From the NCBI GenBank assembly GCA_903875215.1, contig CAIQVH010000009.1, forward strand, positions 1 through 64,000: a stretch of DNA of 64,000 nucleotides, written 5' to 3'. Below the pieces are notes generated by a model. That model was given only the letters and a program-made list of their open reading frames with translations, searched no databases and was not told the origin of the DNA. Positions 1 through 8,467 of the stretch are shown piece by piece; within the stretch, counting starts at the first letter, position 1, and each line of letters starts with the position of its first letter. This stretch comes from an uncultured Anaerolineae bacterium (lineage in GTDB: Bacteria; Chloroflexota; Anaerolineae; Anaerolineales; Villigracilaceae). Position numbers and translations under genes: made by a program.

Positions 1-112
1 GGCCCGTAACCAGAAAACGGCTCAAACTGCACCAACTTAAGCTGCATGGCGCAAAAACTGGTTCGTTTTGTAAGGTTTCAATCCCGTCCGTAACATCTTT
101 TGCCGGATTGGT

Positions 113-331
113 CTATCTTCTGTTAGCGGAAAGTAAAGTTTCTGAGAGTTTCATAAATGTTTCGGTGCGAGAAGTTACCCCTAATTTGGAATAAATATTG
201 CCCAAATGAAATTCTACTGTTCTATTAGAAATGCCAAGTTCTAAAGCAATCTGTTTATTGCTTTTTCCCTGCAATAAAAGTTTGATAACATCTTTTTCGC
301 GCTCGCTGAATTGTTTACTGTCAATACTCAT
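113..331 (-). CDS. Orphan LuxR/NarL-type HTH DNA-binding protein
   Basis: A 72-aa protein that is almost entirely a LuxR C-terminal helix-turn-helix domain. It opens the domain with FSEREKDVIKLLLQGKSNKQIA and continues through the recognition-helix region SNRTVEFHLGNIYSKLG, typical of NarL/FixJ output domains. There is no receiver or sensory domain: the ORF starts with ATG just before the HTH and an unrelated AT-rich sequence lies upstream. It is therefore either a genuine stand-alone transcriptional regulator (GerE-like) or the remnant of a larger response regulator. Base composition is clearly AT-richer than the genes from 0.7 kb onward, suggesting separate acquisition. No convincing Shine-Dalgarno sequence is visible. 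Targets are unknown. Confidence 0.8.
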   Translation of the reverse strand: MSIDSKQFSEREKDVIKLLLQGKSNKQIALELGISNRTVEFHLGNIYSKLGVTSRTETFMKLSETLLSANRR

Positions 332-746
332 TTTTCACTTTTGTTTGGACTATGTGTTAAGCGCCTAACTAGGTGTTTACCCGCCAAATAGCGGGTGAAT
401 AGCTTATAGGCCGCCATAGATTAAAATAGAATGAGTAGCTTGTGCTGGCTGGCAAGGCGAAAACAAAGCTTGGTTTTCAGGCATTGCTGATCAGTCCAAA
501 CTGACAAAACCATAAAAGCCAAATAACAAAAACCACTAATCGGGAAACTAAAACCAATCCACCCAGACCGCTGCCGGAAGACCCGGCAAAAATCACTGCC
601 CACCACTAATGGGGTTATTTTACAACAAAAAACGCGCCGGGTGCAAGAGTTGAGATCATCAAGGCAGGCTGAATGTGGCTCAGCCCAATTGCGCTGTCTT
701 TCTTCAACCGGAATCCATCTTCCCGCGTCATTTTGGTTCGACCGCT
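332..746. other. AT-rich intergenic stretch without a supported gene
   Basis: No convincing coding sequence. A 61-codon minus-strand frame (421-606) has no recognisable domain or ribosome-binding site and is not called. Small inverted repeats occur at 356-369 and 379-396 (ACCCGC/GCGGGT with a 6-nt loop). The latter could be a weak terminator or part of a leader for the neighbouring luxR-type gene. Confidence 0.5.
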
Positions 747-2393
747 TTACTTTTGCGGCGCCAGGTCATCGGGCATGGCGAAAAAGGCCTGCCACTTGCC
801 ATCCTTCAGGTCTTTCAAAACCGAATTGGTCGTCATGATGCTGACAAAGGTCCGGCCCGGTTTGAGCGGGAAGGGCTGCCGGTCCGCGCCGGTAAAGTGG
901 ATCGGGCGCAGCAGGCCGGTTTGCTGCTCCCAGGCGCGGTTGGTGGTTGACCAGCGGATTTTGTACATTTGCCCATCGCGGAACAGGAAGGCGTAGCCTT
1001 CAAAGCCGCAGCACAGGTCAATGTCATACTGTCCGTGGCGAAAGACCTGGTAATCGGCCAGGATGACGGCCACATTCTCAAAGGCCAGCTGCCGCCCGGT
1101 CAGGCGGTCGCTATCGGCGTGGAAGTTGCCCAGGCCATCGACGTCATCCGTCTGGCGCAGGTAGGTGCCCGAAACTGCGTCATACTGCCAGAAAGACTGC
1201 GCGAAGGCGTGGAAATACGTCCACAACGAGGCGGCGGGCTGGCCCCCGGCGGGCGGCGCGGGGTCAAACAGATGCCCGGAATAATTGACCGGCTGGCGGG
1301 CGATTTTGCTGTTCTGGGCCAGCTCTTTCAAATGGCTCACATCCAGCAGGGCGGTGTTCGGGCTCTGGCCGGGCTGTTCGCCGAAAATGATCTCGCAGCC
1401 CTGCAACTGCTGGCGGATGCCATCCCCGGCGCTGGCGTAAACCAGGCAGCTGGCGGGATACAGGCGCACAAAGTCGTTGTACGTCAGGCGTCCCGAGCGA
1501 ATCGGGCCGACATAGGTGCGTTCCGGGGCGATATCGGAGGGGGAAAAAGTGGGCGGCGGAGGCTTGACCAGGATCAGACCGGCATCCCAGCCGGGGTCGG
1601 TCTCGCCGTTATGGATGAGCGCGCTGCGCCCTGTGACGGGGTCGGCGTCGCTGTCTTGGTCATCGTTGCTCACGTTGGGGCTGGTGAAGCTGAAGCCTGC
1701 CGGAAGCTTGAACTCAAGCTGATAGGCTTTGTCCGCTGAAAGCGCCGCGGCGTCGAAGGCGAAATAGCCATTTGAGTCAGTGCCGCTGCTGGCCAGAACG
1801 CTACCGCTGGCAGCCTCCAGCAGGCTGACGCAAATCCCGCCGACGCCCGCCTCCCACGGATCCTGGATGCCATCCTGGTTCTCGTCGAGCCAGACGCGGT
1901 TGCCAAGCCACGCGCCGCCGGGCTGGAAGGGCGCGCTGACAGGCGCGCAGTCGCCAGTGGCGTTAGGGATGCGGCGCGGCAGGTCACCGTAGAACACGCT
2001 CATGAAACGCGTGGTGCCCTCGCCGATGAACATTTCGTAGATCCAGGCCGCGAAACTGGTTCCGGCCTGCGGGCGGGCGGTGACCGGGCTGTTGCTGATC
2101 GAAACCAGCACAGCGGGCAGTTCCAGCATGGAAGGGTCTTGCTGGCGCAGTCCCGTCAACGGGTTGATGCCGGGGGCGAAGTTTTCCACGTCCGGGCCGG
2201 AGGGCAGCGCCGTCAGCCGCGGCTGTGGCGTGAGAGTCAGGGTGGCGGTCGGGGTGGGGGTTGGTATCAGCGTGGCGCTGGCCGAGGGCGTGGGAGAAGC
2301 AGTCAGTGGGGTGGTTTCGCGCGCGGGGACGGTTGGGGCGCCGGCGCAGGCCCATAGTCCGAGCATCAGCCAGGGCAGAATGAGTCGTTTCAT
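747..2393 (-). CDS. DUF3048-family lipoprotein with an inserted SdrD-B-like domain
   Basis: 548-aa exported lipoprotein. The N-terminus is a lipoprotein signal peptide ending in the lipobox LWAC, followed by a Thr/Pro/Ala-rich linker (about 20-60). Residues about 65-145 match the start of the DUF3048 (YerB-type) fold, with the motifs INPLTG, ARPQAGTSFAAWIYE and GEGTTRF. Instead of continuing, the chain is interrupted at about 158-275 by a region with SdrD-B (Cna-B-like) hallmarks: VWLDENQDGIQD, TDSNGYF and DDQDSDADPVTG. DUF3048 then resumes (GPIRSGR through to KPGRTFVSI). Cna-B-like domains are usually structural and surface-exposed, so the protein is likely attached outside the membrane; no enzyme activity is assured. 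A TATAAT lies only 6 bp before the ATG. Confidence 0.8.
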   Translation of the reverse strand: MKRLILPWLMLGLWACAGAPTVPARETTPLTASPTPSASATLIPTPTPTATLTLTPQPRLTALPSGPDVENFAPGINPLTGLRQQDPSMLELPAVLVSISNSPVTARPQAGTSFAAWIYEMFIGEGTTRFMSVFYGDLPRRIPNATGDCAPVSAPFQPGGAWLGNRVWLDENQDGIQDPWEAGVGGICVSLLEAASGSVLASSGTDSNGYFAFDAAALSADKAYQLEFKLPAGFSFTSPNVSNDDQDSDADPVTGRSALIHNGETDPGWDAGLILVKPPPPTFSPSDIAPERTYVGPIRSGRLTYNDFVRLYPASCLVYASAGDGIRQQLQGCEIIFGEQPGQSPNTALLDVSHLKELAQNSKIARQPVNYSGHLFDPAPPAGGQPAASLWTYFHAFAQSFWQYDAVSGTYLRQTDDVDGLGNFHADSDRLTGRQLAFENVAVILADYQVFRHGQYDIDLCCGFEGYAFLFRDGQMYKIRWSTTNRAWEQQTGLLRPIHFTGADRQPFPLKPGRTFVSIMTTNSVLKDLKDGKWQAFFAMPDDLAPQK

Positions 2394-2526
2394 TTCTCCA
2401 TTATAGTATGCCAGAGCGCGCGATCAGCATCCTAAGAGCGCCTTCTTTCGGCATTCCCTGCGCCAGGCTTGCCACAGAGGCGGAAACTAATCGCTGCGCT
2501 GGATTGTCTGAACGTGAGATTTCTGC

Positions 2527-2566
2527 AAAACAGGGAGCGGCGGTCGCATGACCGCCACTCCCTGTT
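2527..2566 (-). terminator. Intrinsic terminator of tRNA-Arg
   Basis: Stem of about 17 bp (one G/T-type mismatch) around a short loop, with a T run on the minus strand immediately after it. It begins 8 nt downstream of the tRNA-Arg 3' end, as expected for its transcript. Confidence 0.8.
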
Positions 2567-2573
2567 GGGTTTG

Positions 2574-2646
2574 TGCCCCCGGAGGTACTCGAAACCCCAA
2601 CCTACTGATCCGAAGTCAGGCGCTCTGTCCATTGAGCTACGAGGGC
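2574..2646 (-). tRNA. tRNA-Arg (anticodon TCG)
   Basis: 73-nt cloverleaf. Acceptor stem GCCCTCG pairs with CGGGGGC (one T-G wobble) with discriminator A73. The D-arm begins TAGCTC. The anticodon stem is CTGA/TCAG with loop CTTCGGA, giving anticodon TCG. The T arm is GGGGT-TTCGAGT-ACCTC. CCA is not encoded. It reads CGA arginine codons. Confidence 0.93.
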
Positions 2647-2741
2647 GTGCGCAGAATTATACCGCACTTGGGGGCGAGGGCTGGGCCTGGGATGGGGCAG
2701 CAAGGGTTACTTTTGGGTCTCCAGCCGGCGGCGCGTGATGC

Positions 2742-2770
2742 TTGTCCGGCGCATCAAACTCACTTACAAT
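2742..2770 (+). promoter_or_regulatory. Sigma-70-type promoter for the moxR operon
   Basis: TTGTCC (2742-2747), a 17-bp spacer and TACAAT (2765-2770), ending 33 bp upstream of the moxR ATG. Confidence 0.55.
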
Positions 2771-2803
2771 CAGGTGCATAATCGATCGGGAAAGGAAAAC
2801 AGC

Positions 2804-3754
2804 ATGAAAAATCTTCAAACATTGGGCGAAACCTTATCGCAAAATCTCGAAAAAGTGGTCATCGGCAAGCGGAATGCCATCGAATTGGTCATGATTGGTC
2901 TGCTCTGCCAGGGCCACGTCCTGATTGAAGACGTGCCCGGAGTGGGAAAAACCGTGCTGGCCCGCAGCCTGGCGCGCTCACTCGGCTGCGATTTCAACCG
3001 CCTGCAATTCACCCCGGATATGCTGCCCTCCGACGTGACCGGCGTCTCGATCTTCAACCAGGAAACCCGCAAATTCGAATTCCGTCCCGGCCCGATTTTT
3101 GGGCAGATCATCCTGGCTGACGAGATCAACCGCGCCACGCCCAAAACCCAGGCGGCCCTACTGGAAGCCATGGATGAGCGCCAGGTCACCGTTGACGGGC
3201 AGACTCATAGCCTGCCGCGGCCCTTCATGGTGCTTGCCACCCAAAACCCGATCGAATACGAGGGCACTTTCCCACTCCCAGAAGCCCAGCTGGATCGTTT
3301 CCTGCTGCGCGTCCGCCTCGGCTACCCCAGCGCGCTCGATGAAGTCAGCGTGCTGGAAGGGCAGCAGCTTCGCCACCCGATCGAAGCCATCCGTTCCGTT
3401 CTGACCGCCGAGGAAATCCTCGCCGCGCTGGAAACCGTCAAATCCGTCTACGTTGCGCCCGCCCTCAAGCGCTACATCGTCGAACTGACGCACCGCACCC
3501 GCAACCATGGCGATGTGTACCTGGGCGCCAGTCCGCGCGGCTCGCTGGGGCTGTTCCGCGCCGGGCAGGCGCGCGCCGCGTTGGCCGGCCGCGACCACGT
3601 CCTGCCCGACGACCTCAAGGCCCTGGCCCAGCCGGTTCTGGCTCATCGCATCATTGTCAACCCGGCGGCGCGCCTGCGCGAAGTCACCGCCGAGCGGCTC
3701 ATCCAGGAAATCCTGTTCTCAGTGCCGGTACCGGGCGGCAGCTTCGACGCCTGA
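2804..3754 (+). CDS. MoxR family AAA+ ATPase
   Basis: 316-aa AAA+ ATPase. MoxR proteins act as chaperone-like ATPases that mature partner proteins, frequently von Willebrand-domain or DUF58 proteins encoded next door. Visible motifs are Walker A VPGVGKT (about 44-50), Walker [10 protein letters not shown] (about 104-112), sensor ATQNP and the EAQLDRFL arginine-finger segment; the C-terminal lid is complete. The ATG at 2804 is preferred over in-frame codons further upstream because GGAAAGGA precedes it at good spacing and the family homology begins there. The next gene follows after 14 bp, so moxR and the DUF58 gene form one operon. The substrate is not determinable from sequence. Confidence 0.93.
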   Translation: MKNLQTLGETLSQNLEKVVIGKRNAIELVMIGLLCQGHVLIEDVPGVGKTVLARSLARSLGCDFNRLQFTPDMLPSDVTGVSIFNQETRKFEFRPGPIFGQIILADEINRATPKTQAALLEAMDERQVTVDGQTHSLPRPFMVLATQNPIEYEGTFPLPEAQLDRFLLRVRLGYPSALDEVSVLEGQQLRHPIEAIRSVLTAEEILAALETVKSVYVAPALKRYIVELTHRTRNHGDVYLGASPRGSLGLFRAGQARAALAGRDHVLPDDLKALAQPVLAHRIIVNPAARLREVTAERLIQEILFSVPVPGGSFDA

Positions 3755-3768
3755 AAGCCCTCCGCTCC

Positions 3769-5094
3769 ATGCAAAAACCCCACACCGGCTGGATCTTTTT
3801 TCTCATCATCTTGCTAATCGGCGCGCTTGGGATGGCAGCCACTGGTTCGCTGGTCTACATCCGCCTGGTGTATCTCAGCAGCCTGGTGCTGCTCGTCGCC
3901 TGGGTCTGGACGCGGTTCTCTCTCGCCGGGGTACGTCTCAGCCGGCAGGCGCGTTCCCTGCGCGCCAGCGTGGGTGATATTTTTGAAGAGACCTTCGAGG
4001 TGACCAACCTTAGCCCGATCCCGCGCCTCTTTCTCGAAATCCGGAACGAATCCAACCTGCCGCAGGCCTCCGGCTCGCGCCTGGTCACGCTCGTTGGCCG
4101 GCAGGAGCGGCGCACCTACCTGGCCCGCACCTGGCTCACGCGGCGGGGCAGCTTCCCGCTTGGGCCCACCAGCATCCGCTCCGGAGATCCATTTGGATTC
4201 TTCTCGGCGCGGCGCACTTTCCCCGCCAAGGCCTCCCTGCTCGTCCTGCCGATGATCCTCCCCATTGCCGATTTTCCCTCGCCGCCCGGCCTGCTCCCGG
4301 GCGGCAAGGCCATCCGCCGCAAATCTGCCGAAGTCACCCTGCATGCCAGTGGCGTGCGCGAATATGTCAGCGGCGACCCGCTCAAACGCATCCACTGGCC
4401 TTCCACCGCCCGGCGCGGCCGGCTGATGGTCAAGGAATTTGAGCAGGATCCGCAGGCCGAGCTGTGGATATTTCTGGATGCCCAGTCTGGTCTGCAGGCC
4501 GAACTGGCTGGTGAAACTCCGCAAGCCTGGGATGACTGGATGTTCGCCCGCCGGCCCGAACTGAAATTGGCCTCCTCCACGGTGGAGTATGGCGCCTGCC
4601 TGGCGGCTTCGCTGGCGCATTATTTCATTGCAGAACGGCGCGCCGTTGGGCTGGTCACCAATGGCCCGGTTTACACCGCCATTCCCGCCGAGCGCTCCGA
4701 ACGACAGGAGAGTAAGGTGCTGGAGACCCTGGCCTTTGTCAATGGGGAGGGGGAACTATCGCTGGCCAGCCTGGTGGATTTGCAGTCACCGCGCCTGCCG
4801 CTGGGTTCCAGCGCCGTGCTGATCACCCCTTCCACCCGCGATGACCTGCTCCTGGCGGTGGAGCTGCTTCAGCGCCGCAACCTGCACCCACTGGTGTTGC
4901 TGCTGATGGCCGAAAGCTTTGGCGGCCTGCCCGGCTCTGAAGCGCTGTCACAAAAACTGGAACGGCGCGGCGTGGCGGTCTGCAAGGTTTATAATCGTGC
5001 TGATCTTGGCGAAGTCCTGCGCTCCTTCGCCGCAAACCACAAAGCACTGGAGAACCGAACTTGGCAAGCACTCCCATCCTTCCCATCGATTTGA
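3769..5094 (+). CDS. DUF58 domain-containing membrane protein
   Basis: 441 aa. Two N-terminal membrane helices (about 9-45) are followed by a beta-rich region and the DUF58 signature (GDPLKRIHWPSTARRG, about 200-215). The C-terminal half has a von Willebrand A-like fold lacking a complete MIDAS motif. DUF58 proteins accompany MoxR ATPases in nearly all bacteria and are thought to be their membrane partners, sometimes with transglutaminase proteins in cell-surface processes; no transglutaminase gene is present here. The gene lies immediately behind moxR and overlaps the next gene by about 34 bp, indicating translational coupling. Confidence 0.88.
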   Translation: MQKPHTGWIFFLIILLIGALGMAATGSLVYIRLVYLSSLVLLVAWVWTRFSLAGVRLSRQARSLRASVGDIFEETFEVTNLSPIPRLFLEIRNESNLPQASGSRLVTLVGRQERRTYLARTWLTRRGSFPLGPTSIRSGDPFGFFSARRTFPAKASLLVLPMILPIADFPSPPGLLPGGKAIRRKSAEVTLHASGVREYVSGDPLKRIHWPSTARRGRLMVKEFEQDPQAELWIFLDAQSGLQAELAGETPQAWDDWMFARRPELKLASSTVEYGACLAASLAHYFIAERRAVGLVTNGPVYTAIPAERSERQESKVLETLAFVNGEGELSLASLVDLQSPRLPLGSSAVLITPSTRDDLLLAVELLQRRNLHPLVLLLMAESFGGLPGSEALSQKLERRGVAVCKVYNRADLGEVLRSFAANHKALENRTWQALPSFPSI

Positions 5095-5972
5095 ATTTTC
5101 AGGGACGAACAAATACCATCGCCGCCTACCTGCTCAGGCATAGCACCGGCCTGGTGCTGGTGGAATCCGGCCCCGGGTCGACCGTTTCCACGCTGCAAAA
5201 TGTCCTCGCTACCCAGGGCTTTTCTCTGCGCGATATCACCCATGTCCTGCTGACTCATATCCATCTCGATCATGCCGGCGCGGCGGGATTCCTGGCCAGG
5301 CAGGGCGCGCAGATTCTCGTGCACCCGGTCGGCGCGCCGCATATGCTCAACCCGGAAAAATTGCTCTCCAGCGCCACCCGCATTTATGGCGAACAGATGG
5401 GCCCGCTCTGGGGCGATTTCCTGCCTGTCCCGCCCGAAAAACTGACCACGCTGGAGGACAACCAGGAAGTGGTGATCGGCGCATTGCGGCTGCGCGCGCT
5501 GCACACCCCCGGCCATGCCGAGCATCACATCGTCTATCAGTTTGAAGATTTGTGTTTCAGCGGGGATGTTGGAGCGGTGCGCATTCCCGGCCACCCTTAT
5601 TTACGCCTGCCCTTTCCCCCGCCCGAATTCCACCTCGAAAAGTGGCGCGCTACGGTGGCCCGACTGCAGGGGCTGGGCTTCAGGCGCATTGCCCCGACCC
5701 ATTTTGGGATTTTTGACGATGTCGACTGGCATTTTCAGGCCATGTTGCGCGTCCTCGATGAAGCCGAGCGTTGGATGACGGCCACTTTTCCTGCCGAACC
5801 CCCCGCCGACCTTCTGCATGAGCAGTTCATCAGTTGGATGAGCACACAGGCACGCACCGCCGGGCTGAGTGAAGCGGAAATTGAAGCCTACCGGCTGGCC
5901 AATCCGCTTGGGATGAGCGTGGACGGTCTGCTGCGCTACTGGAAGAAATATCGCAGCCAGGCGCTGTCCTGA
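5061..5972 (+). CDS. MBL-fold metallo-hydrolase
   Basis: 303 aa. Carries the metallo-beta-lactamase signature HIHLDHAG (about 71-78), further metal ligands in HTPGHAEHH (about 151-159) and FSGDV, and a C-terminal THFG. The HxHxDH pattern indicates a binuclear metal hydrolase of the glyoxalase II/lactonase-like branch; the substrate is not predictable. The start is a TTG at 5061 inside the end of the DUF58 gene, preceded by GGAG, and no ATG lies near. The C-terminal helical extension (about 225-300) is longer than in glyoxalase II. It is the last gene of the moxR operon. Confidence 0.88.
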   Translation: MASTPILPIDLNFQGRTNTIAAYLLRHSTGLVLVESGPGSTVSTLQNVLATQGFSLRDITHVLLTHIHLDHAGAAGFLARQGAQILVHPVGAPHMLNPEKLLSSATRIYGEQMGPLWGDFLPVPPEKLTTLEDNQEVVIGALRLRALHTPGHAEHHIVYQFEDLCFSGDVGAVRIPGHPYLRLPFPPPEFHLEKWRATVARLQGLGFRRIAPTHFGIFDDVDWHFQAMLRVLDEAERWMTATFPAEPPADLLHEQFISWMSTQARTAGLSEAEIEAYRLANPLGMSVDGLLRYWKKYRSQALS

Positions 5973-6084
5973 AATCAGTACAAACATCAAGCCGAAACGT
6001 GACATTAGCCTGCCGGCAGTAAAATTGCCTGTGATACAATTTCCGGCGTGCGGGAGTCCATCCCGCCACCCTTTAATTAAATAG

Positions 6085-6112
6085 CCTCTCGACTGCGCGG
6101 CGCTCGGGGCGA
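6085..6112 (+). repeat. 28-nt direct repeat, copy 1, in the argF leader
   Basis: Differs at only two positions from the copy at 7158-7185. It lies 32 nt before the argF start codon, almost the same distance as the second copy from rocD. Confidence 0.8.
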
Positions 6113-6144
6113 CACCTTCCAATTTCCACAAGGAGACTGAAAGC

Positions 6145-7065
6145 ATGAAACACTTCCTCGATGTGTCCGATTATTCTCCCGCAGAAATCCAGGACATGCT
6201 TGACCTTGCCGTTCGTCTGAAGGCGGAATATTTTGCCGGCGGCAACCAGCCGCTGTTTAAGGGCAAGGTGCTGGGGCTGATTTTTCAAAAGCCCAGCCTG
6301 CGTACCCGCGTCTCGTTCGATATGGCCATGCGCCACATGGGCGGTGATGCGCTCTATCTTTCCCCCAACGAAATCGGTCTCGGAAAACGCGAATCGATCG
6401 CGGATATTGCCCGTGTCATGTCGGGCTATGTTCAGGCCATGATGGCGCGTGTTTTTGACCATGCCCATGTCGTCGAACTGGCGAAGTGGTCAGCGGTGCC
6501 GGTCATCAATGGCCTGAGCGATTATTCACACCCCTGCCAGGCGATGGCAGATGCGCTGACTATAATTGAGAAATTTGGCGCAATGAAAGGCCTGAATGTG
6601 ACCTACGTCGGTGATGGCAATAATGTGGCGGTCTCGTTAATGCACATCGCCGTCATGCTGGGCGCCAACTTCACCATTGCCAACCCCGAAGGGTATGACA
6701 TGCCAGCCCCGGCCCTGGAAATCGGTACCCGGTTGGCCAGCGGCGGCGCAAAAATCACCTATCTGCGCGATCCATTTGCCGCCGTCAAGGATGCGCACGT
6801 CATCTACACCGACACCTGGACTTCCATGGGCCAGGAAGAAGAGACCGCCAAACGCGAAGCCGTCTTCCCGCCCTATCAGGTCAACCAGAAACTGGTCAGC
6901 GCGGCTCGCAAGGATGTGATTGTCATGCACTGCCTGCCCGCCCATCGCAACCATGAACTGACCGATGATGTCGCCGATGGCGAACATTCGGTCATCTTCC
7001 CGCAAGCCCACAATCGCTTGCATGCCCAGAAGGCCGTTTTGGCCCGGTTGTTTGAAGTAGCCTAG
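6145..7065 (+). CDS. argF: Ornithine carbamoyltransferase
   Basis: 306-aa cytosolic enzyme that makes citrulline from ornithine and carbamoyl phosphate in arginine synthesis, or runs in reverse in arginine catabolism. The carbamoyl-phosphate loop is SLRTRVSFD (about 53-61; canonical form STRTR), with HPCQAMAD (about 132) and the ornithine-site motif HCLPAHR (from about 262), which separates OTCase from aspartate transcarbamylase. Length is normal. RBS AAGGAG precedes the ATG. The gene sits directly ahead of rocD, so ornithine is the shared metabolite; no other arg genes are nearby. A 28-nt repeat in its leader recurs before rocD, hinting at common control. Confidence 0.95.
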   Translation: MKHFLDVSDYSPAEIQDMLDLAVRLKAEYFAGGNQPLFKGKVLGLIFQKPSLRTRVSFDMAMRHMGGDALYLSPNEIGLGKRESIADIARVMSGYVQAMMARVFDHAHVVELAKWSAVPVINGLSDYSHPCQAMADALTIIEKFGAMKGLNVTYVGDGNNVAVSLMHIAVMLGANFTIANPEGYDMPAPALEIGTRLASGGAKITYLRDPFAAVKDAHVIYTDTWTSMGQEEETAKREAVFPPYQVNQKLVSAARKDVIVMHCLPAHRNHELTDDVADGEHSVIFPQAHNRLHAQKAVLARLFEVA

Positions 7066-7093
7066 CCCCGGCCCCTCCGCCCCCCGGGAACAT

Positions 7094-7129
7094 CTCCCCT
7101 TTTCCACTGAATTATGCGGTAAAGGGGAG
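7094..7129 (+). terminator. Hairpin between argF and rocD
   Basis: CTCCCCTTT pairs with AAAGGGGAG around an 18-nt loop, followed by a G-rich tract rather than a T run. It may be a weak or Rho-assisted terminator, or an mRNA-processing hairpin. Confidence 0.4.
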
Positions 7130-7157
7130 GCGGGTGGGGGTAGGTGGGGGTGAGCCG

Positions 7158-7185
7158 CCTCCCGACTGCGTGGCGCTCGGGGCGA
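7158..7185 (+). repeat. 28-nt direct repeat, copy 2, in the rocD leader
   Basis: Matches 6085-6112 at 26 of 28 positions and ends 28 nt before the rocD start codon. Confidence 0.8.
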
Positions 7186-7213
7186 GCCGAATCATTTATA
7201 TACAAGGAAAACC

Positions 7214-8416
7214 ATGAATACGCAGCAATTTATCGAAATTGAAGAAAAATACGGCGCACACAACTACCATCCATTGGATGTGATTATTGAACGGGCGGAA
7301 GGCGTCTGGGTCTATGACGTGGAAGGCCGCAAATATCTCGACTGTCTCTCGGCTTATTCCGCTGTCAACCAGGGGCATGTCCATCCGCGCATCCTCGAAG
7401 CCATGCTGGCTCAGGCCAAAAAGGTAACCCTGACCTCGCGCGCCTTCCGCAACGACCAGCTGCCGCTTTTTTACAAAGAACTCTCCGAATTTACCGGTTA
7501 CGAAATGTCGCTGCCGATGAACTCCGGCGCCGAAGCGGTCGAATCCGCCGTCAAGCTGGCACGCAAATGGGCCTATCGCGTCAAAGGCGTGCCGCGCCAC
7601 CAGGCGGAGATCATCACTGCCAGCGGGAATTTCCACGGCCGCACCACTACCATCGTCTCCTTTTCGACCGAAGCACTCTACCGGGATGATTTTGGGCCGT
7701 TTACGCCCGGATTTGTCACCGTACCCTACGGCGACTCCGCCGCGATTGAAAAAGCCATCACACCGAATACTGCCGCCGTGATGCTGGAACCGATTCAGGG
7801 CGAGGCGGGGGTCATCATCCCCCCGGCAGGATACCTGGCCAAAGTTGCGGAAATCTGCAAAAAGAACAATGTCCTGTTCATCGCTGACGAAATCCAGACC
7901 GGGCTGTGCCGCACCGGTAAAATCTTTGCCAGCTTCCACGAAGGAGTCCGCCCCGATATGATCACCGTCGGGAAGGCGCTTTCGGGCGGTTTTTACCCGA
8001 TTTCTGCTGTCCTGGCGGATGCGGCCATTCTCGGCCTATTCACGCCCGGCGAACACGGGTCCACGTTTGGCGGGAATCCACTCGCCGCGGCGATTGGTCG
8101 GGCCTCGATCGCGGTTTTGCGCGATGAAAACCTGGCCGGGCGGGCCGCGGAGCTGGGCGCATATTTTGTCGAGCAATTGAGCGAAATCCCGAGCCGGCAT
8201 GTCAAAGAAGTGCGCGGTCAGGGCTTGTTGATTGGCGTGGAGCTGCACCCGGCGGCGGGTGGCGCGCGGCGTTTCTGCGAAGCGCTGAAGACTCGCGGCA
8301 TCCTGGCAAAAGAAACGCATGATCACGTCATCCGTTTTGCGCCGCCGCTGGTGATTGGGAAGGATACGATCGACTGGGCGTTACCAGCGATTCGCGAAGT
8401 TCTGCAAATGGCATGA
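7214..8416 (+). CDS. rocD: Ornithine aminotransferase
   Basis: 400-aa class III PLP aminotransferase converting ornithine and 2-oxoglutarate to glutamate-5-semialdehyde and glutamate. Visible features are MNSGAEAVE (cofactor loop), FHGRTT, the E-P-I-Q-G-E-A-G stretch, DEIQTG (PLP ring Asp) and the Schiff-base lysine in VGKALSGG (K254). Overall length and N-terminus ([11 protein letters not shown]) match RocD rather than acetylornithine aminotransferase ArgD. An AAGGAAAACC sequence precedes the ATG. With argF upstream and alanine dehydrogenase downstream, the set suggests ornithine/arginine nitrogen handling. Confidence 0.94.
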   Translation: MNTQQFIEIEEKYGAHNYHPLDVIIERAEGVWVYDVEGRKYLDCLSAYSAVNQGHVHPRILEAMLAQAKKVTLTSRAFRNDQLPLFYKELSEFTGYEMSLPMNSGAEAVESAVKLARKWAYRVKGVPRHQAEIITASGNFHGRTTTIVSFSTEALYRDDFGPFTPGFVTVPYGDSAAIEKAITPNTAAVMLEPIQGEAGVIIPPAGYLAKVAEICKKNNVLFIADEIQTGLCRTGKIFASFHEGVRPDMITVGKALSGGFYPISAVLADAAILGLFTPGEHGSTFGGNPLAAAIGRASIAVLRDENLAGRAAELGAYFVEQLSEIPSRHVKEVRGQGLLIGVELHPAAGGARRFCEALKTRGILAKETHDHVIRFAPPLVIGKDTIDWALPAIREVLQMA

Positions 8417-8467
8417 ATGCTTTTGCGGGGTGGCTGATCGGTCGCCCCGTTGTCGAAAGGAGATTCT

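Noticed and set aside
75-85. GTTTCAATCCC, reminiscent of the start of some CRISPR repeats
   Set aside because: It occurs once only; no repeat-spacer periodicity and no cas gene in the window.
356-369. GTTAAGC next to GCCTAAC, resembling integron attC core sites
   Set aside because: The two cores are adjacent and in the wrong order; no matching partner site 60-140 bp away and no integrase.
421-606. 61-codon minus-strand open frame
   Set aside because: No recognisable domain, no ribosome-binding site, low-complexity composition; likely chance.
969-1739. Long plus-strand frame opposite the DUF3048 gene
   Set aside because: Shadow of a GC-rich gene; the minus strand has a lipobox, domains and a start signal.
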